Assembly (NCBI GenBank): GCA_963830065.1
Contig: CAWHLA010000008.1
Span: 1 to 64,000, forward strand
Source of the DNA: JACCZR01 sp963830065
GTDB taxonomy: Bacteria; Actinomycetota; Thermoleophilia; Solirubrobacterales; Thermoleophilaceae
Direction: 5' to 3'
Length of the DNA: 64,000 nucleotides
Shown: one piece after another, positions 20,610-29,496 of the stretch
Numbering within the stretch: position 1 is the stretch's first letter
Layout of the letters: each line of letters begins with the position of its first letter
Translations under genes and position numbers: made by a program
The notes under the pieces: generated by a model
What the model was told of the DNA's origin: nothing
The model's database searches: none
Seen by the model: the letters and a program-made list of their open reading frames with translations, nothing else

Positions 20610-23600
20610 CTACTTCCTGGGTTCTCGGTTCTCCTTTGGGTGTCTGTTCGTGCGCTCGTCGCGGCTATCGTTCCCCGTCGCGTCTGCCGGGCGGCCGGAG
20701 CATCGACGGCGGCAGCGTCTGGCCTCCGGGTCGACCAGCAACAGGTGCCGCCGGCCGGGCAGCTTGTCGGCGTCGATCAGCACCTTGTCCCGCCCGGCCA
20801 GCACGCCGACCGTCGCCTCCCAGTACAGGCGGAAGTCGGTCAGGACCGCCGCGGTGGCCAGCGATCGCTGCTGCCGCTTCGCGTCGATCGCCTTCGCCGC
20901 GGCCGGCCGGTCTGCCCGGCCCGCGACGCGGGATTCCAGCTCGGCCGGCCAGCTCGGCTTCCTCCTGCGAGGCGCAGCTTCGTCGCGGGCGGCGTGCCAG
21001 GCCAGGAAGGCGTCCCGGGCGGCCGCGGCGTCGGCCACCTTCTCGGCGGCGTCGGCCTCGGCCTGGCGGACCGTGCGCGAGGGCCTCCTCCTCCGCCCGC
21101 CGGCGGCGACCGGATGGCGTCGGCCTCGGCCTCGTTGACGAGCCGGTCGCGCTCCTGGATCGCCTCGGCCACGTCGTGGTACGAGCGACCACCTCCGGCG
21201 GCGGGTGCAGGTCGTGCAGCGTCAGCCCGTCGAGGGCGACGCCCAGACCGCGGCCGGCCGCGGTCGGCGCAGCCGCAGTCGAGCGCGCCGGCCTTCGCGC
21301 TCGAACGCGGCCGCGGTCCGGCGGTCAGCAGGTCGAGGAACGGCTCGGCCGGCGACCAGCTCGCGCAGCACCGACTCGGCCGCCGCGCGGATGACGGCGT
21401 CCGGGTCGCGGGCCGCGAACAGGTACACCCGCGGGTCGGCGACGCGGTAGCGGACCGTCGCCAGGACCTCGACCAGGTTGCCGTCGCCGGTGATCATCAC
21501 CGCCTCGTCGGTCAGCCGCGGCGATGCCGTCGGCGTGGGCCGCCGCCACGTCTGGCCCGGTCGACCGCCGGACGCGCCCGGCGGCCGGCCTGCTCCGCCG
21601 TCGCCCGCCGCGGAACGCCGCATCTCCTCGACAGGTCCGGAAGCCGACCTCGACGGTCCGGACCTGCGCCGGTTCAGCTCGACGGCTTCGACCGGCCACG
21701 GCCAGCGCGACGTGCAGCCCGGGCTCGAGGTCGGCGGCGACCGCGCCCGAACCGCCGCACGACGCCGACCTCGTCGCGGCTCGACCTGCACGCAGCCCGC
21801 GACGACAGCCACGCCGAGCGAGCGCGACGGCCGCGACCGCCGCGGCGATCGGCTTCCAGCGGTGGCCGACGCCGTGCAGCAGGTCGTCGACGTCGAGGCG
21901 CGTGTCCAGCCACGCGTCGACGGCCTGGTAGCCGGTCGCGGACGCGGCGACGACGGGCTGGCCGCGGTCCGCTCGAACGCGAGCAGCCGCATCGAGTTCA
22001 GCAGCACCAGCAGCGAGCCGAGCTGGTGGTACAGGACGGCGGCGAGCGGGGCCGTCTCGTACCAGTCCGGCGACGGCGGCGAACAGCGGCCACAGCCAGC
22101 CGGTCGAGCACGACGCCGACGAGGTTCACGCCGAACGCGAAGACAGAGATGTTCTGGCGGATGATGCGGACCGTCTCGCGCGACAGCCGGACGAGCAGCG
22201 GCAGCGGCCGGAGCGGGTCGCCCATCAGGACGATGTCGCCGGCCTCGGCGGCGATGTCGGTGCCCGGTGCCGATGGCGAGCCCGACGGCGGCGCGGGCCA
22301 GGGCCGGGGCGTCGTTGATGCCGTCGCCGACGAACGCGACTGCGTCGGCAGCGGCGTCAGCCCCGGTCGCGACCCTGCCGACGCTGCGCCGACGAATTCC
22401 GCCTTCTGGCTCGGCAGCAGTTCGGCGTGAACCTCGGTGAGCGGCAGCTGCTCGGCGACCGCCGTGCGCGACGGCGGCGCGGTCGCCGGTCAGCAGCGCG
22501 ACCGGCGCGATGCCCAGGTCGCCGCAGGTCCGCGAGCACGTCCGCCGCCTCGGGCCGGACGCGGTCGCGCGCCCCGATCACGCCCGAGGACGACGCCGTC
22601 GCGCGCGACCAGCAGCGCCGTCTGCCCGGCCGCGTCGAGCCGGTCGAGCGCCGCGATCGCCTCCGGCGGGACCGGCGACGCCCTGCTCCTCCAGCAGCCG
22701 GCGGGTGCCGACCACGACGGCCGCGCCGCCGACGGTCGCCGTCACCCCGCCGCCGGGGTGGGCCTGGAACTCGTCCGCCGGCGTCCAGCGTGCAGGTCGC
22801 GTCCGCGGCCTCGGCGAGGATCAGCCGGCGCCAGCGGGTGTTCGCTCCGCTGCTCGGCGGCCGCGGCGAGCGCGCAGCAGGTCGTCGGCCGTCGCGCCGC
22901 CGAGCGGGACGCACGTCGCCGAGTTCGAGCTGCCCTCGGTGAGCGTGCCGGTCTTGTCGAACGCGAACGCGGTCGACGCCGGCGAGCCGCTCCAGGGCCG
23001 AGCCGCCCTTGATGAGCACGCCGGTGCCGGCGAGCCGGCCGAGGGCCGCGATGACGGCCGCCGGGCGTGGCCAGGATCAGCGCGCACGGGCAGGCCACCA
23101 CCAGCACCGCCAGCGCCGGGTACGCGCCAGCCGCGGCCGCGCCGAGCGAGCGGCCGGGCGCCGGCCCGGCGTGCGGCCACTGGTACAGCACGTTCGCCGA
23201 CGAACGTCAGCGCCGCCAGGGCCAGCACGGCCGGCAGGAAGTAGCGGGCCAGCCGGTCGGCGTAGCGCTCGAGCGGGGCCTTGTCCTTCAGGGCCGCGGC
23301 GGTCAGCTCGATCACCTGCCCGGCGACCGTCTGCTTCGCCGACCTTCTTCGCCTCGACCGTCAGCGCCCCGGACTGGTTGACGACCCGGCCAGGACCTCG
23401 TCGCCCGGCCCCTTGTCCTCGGCAGGCTCTCGCCGGTCAGGGCCGAGGCGTCCACCGCCGACCGGCCGTCGATGACGACGCCGTCGACCGGCACCTTCGC
23501 CGCCCGGCTTGACCACGACCGGTCGCCGACGTGCAGGTCGGAGGTGAAGACGCGGACCTCCTGCGCCGTCGCGCAGCACCCAGCAGCCGCTGCGGGAACA

Positions 23601-24018
23601 GTTCGGCGAGCTTGCCGACGGCGCCGCTGGGTGCGGGCGAAGGTGAACGCTTCGAGGCACTCGCCGACCAGGCCGATGAACACGACCTCGGCGGCGACGA
23701 GCGGCTCGTTGATCAGGATGGCGGCGAGGCAGGCGATGGCGAGGGCGAGGTCGGCCCCGATCTGCCCGTCGAGCAGCCCTTCGAGCGACGTGACAGCACG
23801 CGGCGCCGCCGATGACGGCGGCGATCAGGGCGAAGCGGTAGCCGTAGAGCTCGCGGGCCGCCAGGTCGGCAGTTCGAGGCCGAGGCCGGCGAGCCAGCCG
23901 GCGAGGAGCGGCCACAGGTCGGCGACGAGCAGCCCGCCGACGAGGGCGGTGAGCAGGTACAGGGGCGATTCGACCGGCGGGCGAACGGCTCGTCGGCGGG
24001 GTCGAACTCGCGGTGCAT
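20610..24018 (-). CDS. Probable fusion: CPx P-type ATPase with C-terminal HflK-like SPFH domain (frameshifted)
   Basis: From the ATG at 24018 (MHREFDPADEPFAR) hydrophobic helices lead to INEPLVAAEVVFIGLVGECL, LTVEAKKVGEAQTVAGQVIE, the metal-site VVACPCALILATP, the phosphorylation motif FAFDKTGTLTEG and the hinge region ending in LMGDPLRPLPLLVRLSRETV. The last ATPase helices (QNISVFAFGVNLVGVVL; LYHQLGSLLVLLNSMRLLAF) run, with no stop in the assembled frame, into GYQAVDAWLDTRLDVDDLLH and a new membrane segment (WKPIAAAVA..ALALGVAVVA). HflK-like VEPDEVGVVRRFG, LEPGLHVAL.WPVEAVELNR and MITGDGNLVEVLATVRYRVA follow, then an Ala/Glu-rich helix region to 20610. No N-terminal HMA domain is visible. 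The fusion is inferred because indels lie nearby. Confidence 0.68.
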
Positions 24019-24062
24019 GGGGGCAGTCGGACCGGGCGGCGGCGGGGGGTGGGGCCGCGGTC

Positions 24063-24091
24063 AGGCTACGCCGATGACAGGGGGGTGTCAA
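24063..24091 (-). promoter_or_regulatory. Sigma-70-type promoter of the ATPase-SPFH block
   Basis: On the minus strand TTGACA (24086-24091), a 17-bp spacer and TAGCCT (24063-24068), about 45 bp upstream of the ATG at 24018. This would start a single transcript through the ATPase-SPFH, HflC-like and HflK-like genes. Confidence 0.55.
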
Positions 24092-24131
24092 GAAAACTGA
24101 TGGTGAGGTCGTGGGTACGAGGATTCCGACC

Positions 24132-24239
24132 GCGCAACACCCTCCCTGACGGACGGGCCTCCAACGGCCTGAACGCGGTCCGGGTAAGCCGCGGGAAACC
24201 GACGCGCAACACCCTCCCTGACGGTCGGGCCTCCGACGG
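24132..24239. repeat. Two 36-bp direct repeats
   Basis: GCGCAACACCCTCCCTGACG... at 24132-24167 and 24204-24239 match in 34 of 36 positions at a 72-bp offset. The intervening sequence is unrelated. The element fills the gap between the sigma-factor gene end and the ATPase promoter and is probably a dispersed intergenic repeat. Confidence 0.6.
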
Positions 24240-24248
24240 GTCGACCCG

Positions 24249-25892
24249 TCACTTCTTCGCCCGCTTGAAGACGAATAACCGCTGCTCACTCCCGGCAGGT
24301 GCGTCGAACCGCGTCGGCCGGGGCTGACCGGGCAGGGCATGGCAGAGTTCCAGGGTATCGCCGTCGAGCCGATAAATCCCCCGGAGCACCGCGTCGTCGT
24401 CGCCTTTCTTGGATGACACCTCCACCATATCGATGGCCGAAGGCACCGCGGTCGGATCGAGCTTGATCGCGGCCTCTCCCTTGGCCTGCCCCTGCCGCAT
24501 CCGGTCCCCGTCTATGACCACCAACCAGTCCTCCCTCCGGACCGGTGTCATCAACTTCCCGTCCTGTGTAAGGGTCACGGTCTCCCAGGTGCCCTGCATC
24601 TGTTCCAGCACCGCCCCCGGGGTCTTGGGCTCCTTCACCCGGCGGTAGGTGTGGACGATCAGCGGCAAGGCGGTCTTGTTCTCCGCCCGGGTGAACCCGA
24701 CCGGCCGCTCCACTTCCGACCGGCCGAACGTGGCGAGCGTCAGCTTGTCCCCGTCGAGCTTGTACCGGCAGAGCATCAGGAAGTTGTCGCCGTAGATGGT
24801 CAGTTCGGCCGGGGTCGCCCGCGGGTTGACGGTGTACGACCGCCGCAGGTGGATGTCGCGGTGGCGGTCGGTGGCCGGTTGTTCCAAGACGGCCCGGCGG
24901 CCGGCGAACGTCAGGTATAGGGGCTTGGCCCCGGACCCCCCGGACGTTGCGCGTCGTCTTTCGTTTGGGACTCCAGCTCCCACGTCCCGCGGAGGGCGGC
25001 GACGGCGTCCTCCTCCTGTTTGAGCATCTTCACGTAGACCGGGTTGGTGAGCCGCTCGGACGCCGGCTTCTCCGGCGGCTCGGCGGCCGCCCCGACGGCG
25101 AGCAGCCCGACCGCCGCGGCCGCCAGCCCGACCGCCGCCCCGGCCGCGAGCTTCTTGACCAGCAGCATGACCGTCGCCTCCCGGGCCAGAGTTTTCACCG
25201 CGGTGGCCGCCGTGCCGCCGGCCGCCGCGACCGCCGCCGCGGCGAGGTCCGCCGGCACCGCCGCCCGCCCGGCCCCGCCGTCCAGGGCGGCCGCCGCGAC
25301 GGCCGGCAGTCCCGCCTTTGTCAGCCGGGCGGCGAGCAGCCGCTTCGCCGTCGCCAGCCGGCTGGACAGGGTGCCGTCCGCCAGCCCGAGCCGGGCGGCG
25401 ACCGCCTTCCGCGGCAGTCCCTCCAGCTCGTGCAGGACCAGCGGCTCCCGGTACTTGTCCGGCAGGGCGGCGAGTTCCCGGTCGAAGGCCGGCCGCCAGT
25501 CCGGGTCGTCCGCCGGCGGGGCGCGGTCCGGCCGGGCCGCCCTCGCTTCCTTCGCCCGCCGCTTCGCGGCCATCGCCTTCGCCTTCAGGGCCACGTGGAC
25601 CGCCACCCCGTAGAGCCAGTTGCCGACCGCCGGCCGGGCCGCCAGCTCGCCGGCCTTCCGGGCGAGCACCAGGAAGGCGGCCTGGAAGGCGTCGTCGGCG
25701 TCGGCCGCGTTGCCGAGCACCCGCCGGCAGACGCCCAGCACCATCGGCCCGTGCCGGCGGACGAGCAGCGCGAACGCCGCCTCGTCGGCCTGCCGGCGCG
25801 AACCGGTCGAGCAGCCGGCCGTCGGGGACGGCGGCGGGGTCGGTCGCCCGGCGGACCAGCCGGGCGACCCCGGCGGACGGGTCGGTCGTCAT
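24249..25892 (-). CDS. ECF sigma factor fused to membrane segment and TIGR03067-like repeats (frameshifted)
   Basis: From the ATG at 25892 (MTTDPSAGVARLVRRATDPA) it has sigma region 2 (MVLGVCRRVLGNAADADDAF, QAAFLVLARKAGELAARPAV) and region 4 (LPDKYREPLVLHELEGLPRK, AVAARLGLADGTLSSRLATA). An Ala-rich stretch with a membrane segment (GAAVGLAAAAVGLLAVGAAA) follows. Two copies of a 'GTWE' domain come next: ALRGTWELESQ... with ELTIYGDNF, and QMQGTWETVTLTQDGKLM with GIYRLDGDTLELCHALPG. These resemble TIGR03067, a planctomycete domain of unknown role. The layout suggests a membrane-anchored sigma factor whose sensor is in the same chain. Frame changes occur near 25,800 and 24,940; the rest is clean. 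Confidence 0.8.
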   Translation of the reverse strand: MTTDPSAGVARLVRRATDPAAVPDGRLLDRFAPAGRRGGVRAARPPARADGAGRLPAGARQRGRRRRRLPGRLPGARPEGRRAGGPAGGRQLALRGGGPRGPEGEGDGREAAGEGSEGGPAGPRPAGGRPGLAAGLRPGTRRPAGQVPGAAGPARAGGTAAEGGRRPARAGGRHPVQPAGDGEAAARRPADKGGTAGRRGGRPGRRGRAGGGAGGPRRGGGRGGRRHGGHRGENSGPGGDGHAAGQEARGRGGGRAGGRGGRAARRRGGRRAAGEAGVRAAHQPGLREDAQTGGGRRRRPPRDVGAGVPNERRRATSGGSGAKPLYLTFAGRRAVLEQPATDRHRDIHLRRSYTVNPRATPAELTIYGDNFLMLCRYKLDGDKLTLATFGRSEVERPVGFTRAENKTALPLIVHTYRRVKEPKTPGAVLEQMQGTWETVTLTQDGKLMTPVRREDWLVVIDGDRMRQGQAKGEAAIKLDPTAVPSAIDMVEVSSKKGDDDAVLRGIYRLDGDTLELCHALPGQPRPTRFDAPAGSEQRLFVFKRAKK

Positions 25893-25986
25893 ACCCGGAT
25901 GTTCCCGGACGGCGGGCGGATCGTCGATGAAAAAGAAAAAGCCCACGGGACGTGCGTCCCGGGGCTTTGGGTGATTCGGTTTCAAC

Positions 25987-26256
25987 TTACGCCGAGGTGG
26001 CCGGGGCTGCTTCCGCCGGCTTGACGTTCACCTTGCGGCCGTTCGAGCTGAAGAAGACGGTCCCGTCGACGAGCGCGAACAGGGCGTCGTTGCTGGCCCG
26101 CTTGACGTTCGCCCCGGGGTGCCACTTCGTCCCGCACTGGGTGACGAGGATGCTCCCGGTGGTGACCGCCTCGCCGGCGTACTTCTTGATCCCGCGCCGC
26201 TGGGCGTTCGAGTCCCGCCCGTTCTTGACCGAGCCCTGGCCCTTCTTGTGTGCCAT
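25987..26256 (-). CDS. rpmA: 50S ribosomal protein bL27
   Basis: An intact 89-residue gene. It begins MAHKKGQGSVKNGRDSNAQR, the standard bL27 start, and continues RGIKKYAGEAVTTGSILVTQ, GTKWHPGANVKRASNDALFA and VDGTVFF. The N-terminal tail reaches the peptidyl-transferase centre of the ribosome. The first residues lack the cleavable extension seen in Firmicutes. Its usual partner rplU is not next to it. A promoter-like sequence lies 50 bp upstream. Confidence 0.95.
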   Translation of the reverse strand: MAHKKGQGSVKNGRDSNAQRRGIKKYAGEAVTTGSILVTQCGTKWHPGANVKRASNDALFALVDGTVFFSSNGRKVNVKPAEAAPATSA

Positions 26257-26305
26257 GTCAGTATCGCCTCCGCTACTGTGTCCGTAGTCGTTGGAAGGAT
26301 TGAGT

Positions 26306-26333
26306 ATTGTAGCGGGGGTGCGGGAAGGGGCAA
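26306..26333 (-). promoter_or_regulatory. Promoter candidate for rpmA
   Basis: Minus strand TTGCCC (26328-26333), 16-bp spacer, TACAAT (26306-26311), 50 bp before the ATG at 26256. The -10 is good and the -35 weak. Confidence 0.4.
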
Positions 26334-26340
26334 CCCGGCA

Positions 26341-26435
26341 TCCGGGCGAACGGCCGGCGTCAGCCGGCTGGTGCGACCCGGAGCCGCCTGCGCCAAGGGA
26401 AACACCAGCCGGCTGACGCCGGCCGTTCGCCCGGA
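26341..26435. repeat. Perfect 33-bp inverted repeat with nested GTCA-loop hairpins
   Basis: Arms 26341-26373 and 26403-26435 are exact reverse complements with a 29-nt spacer. Each arm holds GCCGGC-GTCA-GCCGGC (or its complement), the same stem-GTCA-stem plan as the repeat at 15,429 with a different stem sequence. It lies between the divergent rpmA and argJ genes; no ORF uses this gap. Confidence 0.75.
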
Positions 26436-26532
26436 CATGGAACCCGCATATCTTACCCCGTCGCCCGCCAACCGCCCCCACTTCCCGGCCGGCGTCCTTT
26501 CGACCGGTTGACCCGGCTGATACCATTGCGTC

Positions 26533-27726
26533 ATGAGCGAATGGCACCTCGCCCGCGGCTACCGGTACGCGGGCGTCGTCAGCGGGCTGCGCACCGAACC
26601 CGACCGCCGCGACCTGGCCGTCATCGTCAGCGACACGCCCGGCCGCCGCCGCCGGCGTGTTCACCCAGAACCGCGTGTGCGCCGCCCCGGTGCAGGTCAG
26701 CCGCGAGCGGCTCCCGCGGGCCGACGCCCGCGGCGATCGTCGTCTGCTCCGGCAACGCCAACGCCTGCACCGGCGAGCAGGGGCTGCGCCGACGCCCGCC
26801 GCATGGCCGAACTGGTCGCCGACGAACTCGGCTGCCCGCCGGAGCAGGTGCTCGTCGCCTCGACCGGCGTGATCGGCCGGCCGCTGCCGATGCCGGTGCT
26901 CGAGGCCGGCATCCCGAAGGCGGTCGCGCGCGGCCGCGCCCGGGCCGCGACGCCCTGCGACGACGCCGCCCACGCCATCCTGACCACCGACACCGGCATC
27001 AAGGTCGCGACCGCGGCGAGCTCGACGGCGGTCACGCGTCACCGGGTTCGCCAAGGGGGCGGCGATGATCGGCCCGAACATGGCGACCATGCTCGGGTTC
27101 GTCCTGACCGACGCCGCCGTCGGCCGCGCACGACCTGCACCGCATCCTGAAGGCCGCGCGCCGACGCGAGCTTCAACTGCGTCTCGTCGAGGGCCACACC
27201 AGCACCAACGACACGGTGTTCCTGCTCGCCAACGGCGCCGGCCCGCCGCTCGCCGGGCACGACCTGGCCGCGTTCCGCGACGCGGTCGCCGAGCGTGTGC
27301 GTCGAGCTGGCCCGGAAGATCGCCGCCGACGCCGAGGGGGCCGAGCACCTCATCACGATCGAGGTGGAGGGCTGCCGCGACCGACGCCGAGGCGCAGCAG
27401 GTCGCGAAGACGGTCGCCGACAGCGCCCTGGTGAAGACGGCGGTGTTCGGGGCCGACCCGAACTGGGGCCGGGTCGTGTCGGCGGCGGGGTACGCGGGCG
27501 TGGCGTTCGAGGAGAAGGACCTGTCGCTGTGGATGGGCGACCTGCTGCTGTACCGCGACGGGCACGCCGCTGCCGTTCGACGCGGCCGCCGGCGTCGGCG
27601 TACCTGAAGCACAACCGCGAGGTCCACTTCAGGCTGCGGTTCACCCTCGGCTCCGGCCGCTGCACGTTCTACACCTGCGACCTGACCTACGAGTACGTGA
27701 GGCTGAACGCGGACTACACGACGTGA
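26533..27726 (+). CDS. argJ: Glutamate N-acetyltransferase/ornithine acetyltransferase (frameshifted)
   Basis: Moves acetyl groups between acetylornithine and glutamate in arginine synthesis; it is made as a proprotein that cleaves itself. The start MSEWHLARGYRYAGVVSGLR is followed by AGVFTQNRVCAAPVQVSRER, AIVVCSGNANACTGEQGLAD, VLVASTGVIGRPLPM and the cleavage region GAAMIGPNMATMLGF (cut between Ala and Thr). Then come GHTSTNDTVFLLANG, GAEHLITIEVEG, VAKTVADSALVKTAVFGADP and NWGRVVSAAGYAGV. The end HNREVHFRLRFTLGSGRCTF...LNADYTT is the normal C-terminus. At least six single-base insertions were resolved. Confidence 0.9.
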
Positions 27727-27793
27727 CCGTGAGCGAGTCGAGTCCGAGCGGACGTCCGCGACCGATGTCGACCTCGGCTCGACGACCTGCGAC

Positions 27794-28732
27794 ATGACCC
27801 CTCATCGAACTCGACGCGATCACCCGCACGTTCGGCACGTTCACCGCGCTGCACGACGTCACGCTGTCGCTGCCGCCGGGGCGGGTCGGGCTGCTCGGGC
27901 CGAACGGGGCCGGCAAGTCCACGCTGCTCAAGATCCTGATGGGGCTGCTCCCGCCGTCGCGCGGCACCGGCCGCGTGCTCGACCAGCCGACCTCGGCGGC
28001 GACCGCGACGCCGAGGGCAACTGGCGGCTGCGGCGGCTCATCGGCTTCATGCCCGAGGCCGACGCGCTCGTGCCCGGGCTGACCGGCGTCGAGTACGTCG
28101 CCCTGGCCGGCGAGCTGTACGGCATGCCGCGCCGGCAGGCCCAGCGCCGGGCCCACGAGGTGCTGTCGTACCTCGAACTGGAGGAGGCCCGCTACCGCCG
28201 CTCGAGGAGTACTCCGACCGGCATGAAGCAGCGGGCGAAGCTGGCCCAGGCGCTGGTCCACGACCCGCCGGTGCTGCTGCTCGACGAGCCGACCAGCGGC
28301 CTCGACCCGGCCGGCCGCGACGCCATGCTGCGGCTGGTGCCGCGCGCTCGGCACGCGACCACGGCAAGTCGGTGCATGCTCTCCACGCACCTGCTGGCCG
28401 ACGTGGAGGCGGTGTGCGAGCGGGTGGTGATCCTGGCCGGCGGGCGGGTCCGCGGGCAGGGGACGGTCGAGCGAGCTGTGCGCCCGCCGGCAGGACCGCT
28501 ACCGCTTGCGGGTGCAGGGCGACCCGGCCGCGTTCCGCGACGAGCTGGCGGCCGAGGGCGTGACGGTGCTCGGCCGACAACGGCCAGGGCGAGTGGCGGG
28601 TGGCGGTGCCGGCCGGCTGGTCGAACCTGGCGTTCTTCAAGCTGGCCGACGTGAACGACGTGGTCATCCGCGCGCTGCTGCCGCGACGACGAGACGCTGG
28701 AGGAGCTGTTCCTCCGGACGGTGGCGAGTTAG
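27794..28732 (+). CDS. ABC transporter ATP-binding protein (frameshifted)
   Basis: Starts MTPLIELDAITRTFGTFTAL (one indel). Walker A is LLGPNGAGKSTLLKILMGLL and the Q loop is RLRRLIGFMPEADALVPGLT. The signature is EEYSTGMKQRAKLAQAL (indel just before), Walker B is LLLDEPTSGLDPAGRD and the switch His is in MLSTHLLADVEAVCERVVIL. The C-terminal ~80 residues (YRLRVQGDPAAFRDELAAEG) are the usual extension of DrrA/CcmA-type exporters. It precedes a membrane permease gene by ~70 bp, so the pair is probably an ABC-2 exporter. Substrate unknown. Confidence 0.85.
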
Positions 28733-28802
28733 CCGGACGCTGAGCAGCGAGCGCGAGCCGTCGCTGCTCGACGTCGCGGCTGACTCGCCGCTACCGACGC
28801 CG

Positions 28803-29262
28803 ATGCCCGCGCACACCGACACCCTGTTGCGCTACCGCCCGTGGCGCGGCACGCTGCACGGGCCGCTGTGCGCGGCCGTGGCGATGGCCCGGGTGTCGCT
28901 GCGGCTGCATGTTCCGCCGCCGGCTGTTCTGGGGGCTGTTCGCCCTCGGCCTGCTCGTGTTCTTCTTCTTCTTCTACGGCCAGTACCTCGTCGTCTGGAT
29001 CACGCAACCAGCTCGCCGACCGAGACCGTGCCGGTTCGCCGGCATCCCGGTGCACGCGTCGACGACCTGACGAAGTTCCTCGACCGGCTCGCCCTGAACG
29101 GCACCGCCCACACGTTCGGCAACTTCATCTGGTTCGAGGGGTACGTGCGTCGTGATCGTGCTGGCCCTGGCCGGGTCGGTGCTGGTCGGCAACGACTTCT
29201 TCCACGGCAGCCTGCCGTTCTACCTGTCGAAGCCGATCGGCCGGTGGCACTACGTCCTCGGC
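28803..29262 (+). CDS. ABC transporter permease, truncated by the junction
   Basis: Starts MPAHTDTLLRYRPWRGTLHG and continues ARVSLRLMFRRRLFWGLFAL, with the membrane segment GLLVFFFFFYGQYLVVWIT. It then has LTKFLDRLALNGTAHTFGNF, IWFEGYV and a second membrane segment (IVLALAGSVLVGNDFFHGSL) followed by PFYLSKPIGRWHYVLG. 'F..GSLPFYLSKPI.R' is typical of ABC-2 permeases. The reading loses similarity right after VLG at ~29,262, where the sequence switches genome. Several indels precede that. Confidence 0.7.
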
Positions 29263-29290
29263 AGCGACACCAACGGCGCCACAGGGGCGG
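29263..29290. other. Junction between two unrelated genomes
   Basis: Left of ~29,262 a planctomycete-type ABC permease is cut mid-gene. Right of 29,286 an actinobacterial scpA is cut mid-gene on the other strand. Indel density also changes here, from many per gene to almost none. There is no transposase, attachment site, tRNA or repeat at the point. Confidence 0.85.
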
Positions 29291-29486
29291 CGATCAGCAC
29301 CAGGAACTCGGTTACCGCCTCCAGGTCGAGCTGCCCGGTCGACTCCAAGTGATCCACGTACGCGAGCACCACCTCGGCCAGGTCGACCTCGAGCAGGTCG
29401 ACCTCGTCGCGCAGGACGAGCGACAGCAGCAGGTCGAACGGGCCGTGGAAGACCTCGAGGTCGAGGTCGATGGAGGCGAGCGCCAC
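29286..29486 (-). CDS. scpA: Segregation and condensation protein A, N-terminal fragment
   Basis: A kleisin partner of SMC and ScpB in chromosome segregation. The GTG at 29486 gives VALASIDLDLEVFHGPFDLL, then LSLVLRDEVDLLEVDLAEVV, LAYVDHLESTGQLDLEAVTE and FLVLIAA. 'F.GP.DLLL.L....VD...' and 'EFLV..A' are ScpA motifs, and the family would continue with L-L-x-x-K-S-x-x-L. That is replaced by unrelated codons at the junction. It follows trpS by 10 bp on the same strand. Confidence 0.8.
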
Positions 29487-29496
29487 GACGGGCAGC

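Noticed and set aside
24132..24239. CRISPR array
   Set aside because: Only two repeat copies with one 36-bp spacer-like gap and no cas gene nearby; better seen as a direct repeat.
1..29262. Programmed frameshifting in many genes
   Set aside because: The shifts are too many, mostly single insertions without slippery sites, and hit unrelated housekeeping genes equally.
29263..29290. Horizontal transfer or integration of an island at the junction
   Set aside because: Both flanking genes are cut mid-reading with no integrase, repeat or attachment site, and indel density changes at the same point.
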